The notes under the pieces are model-generated. The model was not told the origin of the DNA. It saw only the letters and a program-made list of their open reading frames with translations, and made no database searches. This document shows positions 61,935-64,000 of a stretch of DNA of 64,000 nucleotides, piece after piece. Position numbers and translations under genes: made by a program. Every line of letters starts with the position of its first letter. The first letter of the stretch is position 1. The DNA comes from Dyella thiooxydans (GTDB lineage Bacteria; Pseudomonadota; Gammaproteobacteria; Xanthomonadales; Rhodanobacteraceae), in NCBI RefSeq assembly GCF_001641285.1, contig NZ_CP014841.1, positions 2,728,001 through 2,792,000 on the forward strand, written 5' to 3'.

Positions 61935-63170
61935 TCACTCGTCGCGGATCGCCGCGATCGGGTCCAGCGCCGCCGCCTGGCGCGCCGGATAGATGCTGAA
62001 AGCCAGACCGATCAGCACGCAGGCCACCGCCGATGCCAGCACCCCGACCGGCTGCCACGCCACCTTCCAGCCGGCGAACACGGCGATGGCGTAAGCCAGC
62101 AGGGCGCCGAACACCAGGCCGATCACGGCGCCGGAAGTGCAGATCACCACCGCCTCCCGCAGGAAGCGTTTGACGATGTCGCCGCGCCGCGCACCGATCG
62201 CACGCAGCAGGCCGATCTCGCGACGGCGCTCGAGCACGTTCGCCAGCATGATGTTCATGATGCCGATGCCGCCGACCAGCAGGCTGACGCCGGCGATCGA
62301 ACCCATCACGATCGAGAAGATGCGCTGGGTCTTCTGGTTCTGCCGGTACAGCTGCTGCGGCACGATCATGCGGTAGTCGGCCGCCCCGGCGTGCCGCTGG
62401 TCGAGCACCTGGGTGAGCACGCGTGCGCCGGCCGCCAGGGTGTCGGGATCCTTCAGCTGCAGCAGGAAGCGGTCGACCGGATCTTCCATCGGCTGGAAGC
62501 GGAAACGGGCATGCGCGCTCTGCAGCGGCACGAACACGCGATTGGCATCCGCTCCCAGCGAAACGCCCTCGAACTTGTCCTGGCCGAGATCGCGATCGGC
62601 CAGCACCCCGACCACCCGCAGCCACACCTGGTTGACCTTGACCAGCCGACCCAGCGCCTTGCCGTCGGGAAACAGGTCGTGCGCGGCCTGCGCCCCGAGC
62701 ACGGCGACGGCGGCGAGCGAATCGTTGTCGTGGGCGTCCAGCGCCCTCCCTCTCGCCACCCGCAGCGCGGCCAGCCGGAAATAGTCCGGTGTGATGCCGC
62801 TGACCTCGGCCGTGCTCTGGCCGTCGTCGCTGAACACGGCCCAGCGATGCACCCGCTTCTCGGCGGCGTACCGCTCCGCGCCGGGTACCACCAGCAGCGC
62901 GGCGCGGGCGTCGGCCTCGCTGAGGCCAAGGCTGCGTGCGCGGATCTCCTTGAGGCTGTCCTGGTCCTGCGGCTTGGCCTCGACGATCAGGTTGTGCAGA
63001 CCAAGACTCTCCACCAGCTTCAGGGCCTCGCGCCGGCTGCCCTCGCCCACGCCCTGCATGGCGACGATGGCGGCAACGCCGAAGATCATGCCGAGCAGGG
63101 TCAGCAGCGTGCGCAGCTTGCGCCGTGCCAGCGCCTCGACGGCCTCGCGCCAGGCGGGCGACAGCATCAT
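61935..63170 (-). CDS. MacB-like ABC transporter permease (FtsX/MacB type)
   Basis: A 411-residue permease with one N-terminal helix (LRTLLTLLGMIFGVAAIVAM), a periplasmic MacB-core domain of about 230 residues, and three C-terminal helices. The conserved stretch VGGIGIMNIMLANVLERRREIGLLRAIGARRGDI and the closing YPARQAAALDPIAAIRDE are characteristic. It has no ATPase domain, so a separate ATP-binding subunit is expected, probably upstream on this strand beyond the window. ATG 63170 overlaps the stop of the adaptor gene (ATGA). Its partner adaptor suggests export of a peptide, lipid or drug. Confidence 0.88.
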   Translation of the reverse strand: MMLSPAWREAVEALARRKLRTLLTLLGMIFGVAAIVAMQGVGEGSRREALKLVESLGLHNLIVEAKPQDQDSLKEIRARSLGLSEADARAALLVVPGAERYAAEKRVHRWAVFSDDGQSTAEVSGITPDYFRLAALRVARGRALDAHDNDSLAAVAVLGAQAAHDLFPDGKALGRLVKVNQVWLRVVGVLADRDLGQDKFEGVSLGADANRVFVPLQSAHARFRFQPMEDPVDRFLLQLKDPDTLAAGARVLTQVLDQRHAGAADYRMIVPQQLYRQNQKTQRIFSIVMGSIAGVSLLVGGIGIMNIMLANVLERRREIGLLRAIGARRGDIVKRFLREAVVICTSGAVIGLVFGALLAYAIAVFAGWKVAWQPVGVLASAVACVLIGLAFSIYPARQAAALDPIAAIRDE

Positions 63171-64000
63171 GGTGCGACTCCCTTGCCCGCCGGTGCGCCG
63201 TCGCTGCCGGACTGGCCGAGCAGTACCTCGTCACCTTCGTGCAGACCCGACAGCACCTGGCTGCGGGACGATCCGCGCACGCCCAGCTGCAGGGTGCGCC
63301 GCTCGACCCTGCCGTCGGCGAGCACCTGCACCGTGCTGGCGTCGCCGTCGCTGGCCAGCGCCACGTTCGGCACCGCCAGGCCCTTGTCCGCATGCAGCAG
63401 CACCACGGTGCCGACGAAGCGCTGGCCCGGCGTCCAGCCATAGCGACGCGCCACCTCGGCGGGCACGCTGGCTTTCATCATCAGGTACTTCACCGGATTC
63501 TGCCGACTGCGCGACTGGGCGGCCGCCGCCACCCAGCTGAGCCGGGAGGCGACTTTCTGCGCGGGTTCGCCCCAGGGATGCAGCTCGACCGCATCGCCCA
63601 CCTGCACGCCCTGCGCCTCGATCTGCGGCACCGCCAGCTGCACCTCCAACCGGGACAGGTCGGGCAGGCTGGCGAAGCTGTCGCCGGCGAAGAGACGGCT
63701 GCCGACGTGGGGCACCTGGTCCATCCAGTCGCGCTCCAGCACGAGCACGCCATCGTGCGGGGCGTGCAGTTCCAGCGCGTCGAGATCGGCCTTCTTCTGG
63801 TCGGCGACGGTGGCGTAGGTGTTGTGCTGGGCATCCAGCACGGCCAGTTCCGCCTTGCCGCGCACACCGGACTGTTGCTCGCGCCACTCCAGGATCCGCT
63901 GGCGCACGGTGAGGTAGTTGGCGTCCTGGATGGCATCGAGGATGTCGTTGCGCGCCATCGCCTCGGGGCTGGCGTTGGCATAGCGGTGGGCGATCGCCAG
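63167..64000 (-). CDS. HlyD/MacA-family efflux adaptor (partial, 5' end outside window)
   Basis: The C-terminal 277 residues of a membrane-fusion protein. Visible are a helical hairpin arm (ILEWREQQSGVRGKAELAVLDAQHNTYATVADQKKAD), a lipoyl half-motif (LELHAPHDGVLVLERDW), the barrel domain (VQLAVPQIEAQGVQVGDAVELHPW) and a C-terminal membrane-proximal domain ending near ASPAGKG-like DGAPAGKGVAP. The start and the signal/anchor region lie beyond base 64000. It overlaps the start of the permease gene by four bases, so the two form one export system with an unseen ATPase and possibly an outer-membrane channel. Confidence 0.85.
   Translation of the reverse strand: MAIAHRYANASPEAMARNDILDAIQDANYLTVRQRILEWREQQSGVRGKAELAVLDAQHNTYATVADQKKADLDALELHAPHDGVLVLERDWMDQVPHVGSRLFAGDSFASLPDLSRLEVQLAVPQIEAQGVQVGDAVELHPWGEPAQKVASRLSWVAAAAQSRSRQNPVKYLMMKASVPAEVARRYGWTPGQRFVGTVVLLHADKGLAVPNVALASDGDASTVQVLADGRVERRTLQLGVRGSSRSQVLSGLHEGDEVLLGQSGSDGAPAGKGVAP

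Overview
The window comes from the chromosome of a high-GC gammaproteobacterium. The gene order (tsaD / rpsU / yqeY / dnaG), the Pseudomonas/Xanthomonas-type cytochrome oxidase cluster and the protein styles suggest the Xanthomonadales (Lysobacterales), probably Rhodanobacteraceae. That placement is inferred from recognised families, not from a database search. Genes are densely packed on both strands. I see no rRNA, tRNA, CRISPR array, transposase or phage gene. It looks like core chromosome with a few accessory clusters.

Layout. 1-11.3 kb: the 3' end of cca, a lipoteichoic-acid-synthase-like phosphoglycerol transferase, a frameshifted VanZ gene coupled to a MidA-type methyltransferase, a TonB receptor behind a Zur-like palindrome, an EcsC-like protein, and a pterin/folate group (pteridine reductase, folK, folB) with an MscS channel inside it. 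11.3-17.9 kb: tsaD diverging from rpsU-yqeY, then a DUF1328 peptide, an S41 protease, dnaG and a DedA protein. 17.9-25.2 kb: a secreted PHP-type metallohydrolase with two nearly identical Ig-like repeats, an SBF-like transporter, and mgtA with a leader of about 560 nt that carries two small ORFs. 25.2-33.2 kb: a heavy-metal RND efflux operon (czcC-DUF3240-czcA-czcB) behind its two-component system. 33.2-41.3 kb: the aa3-type cytochrome oxidase cluster with its heme and assembly factors, including two very small membrane proteins.

41.6-54.0 kb: putA, then an AraC regulator followed by a tight set of a beta-helix lipoprotein, an SO2930-type diheme cytochrome, a TonB receptor and a coniferyl-aldehyde-dehydrogenase-like enzyme. 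This set converges on a FadL porin across a strong bidirectional terminator. It reads as an uptake and periplasmic/cytoplasmic oxidation pathway for an unknown hydrophobic substrate and is the best candidate here for an undescribed system. 54.3-64 kb: YcgL, an 1140-residue membrane-anchored ankyrin protein, a CPA2/Kef antiporter, a glutaminyl cyclase, hemB of the magnesium type, and the start of a MacAB-like exporter that runs off the window.

The two observations I find most worth testing are the mgtA leader (promoter, two coupled small ORFs, a Pro-Pro-Pro run just before a perfect hairpin) and the AraC/beta-helix/diheme/TonB/ALDH/FadL cluster.
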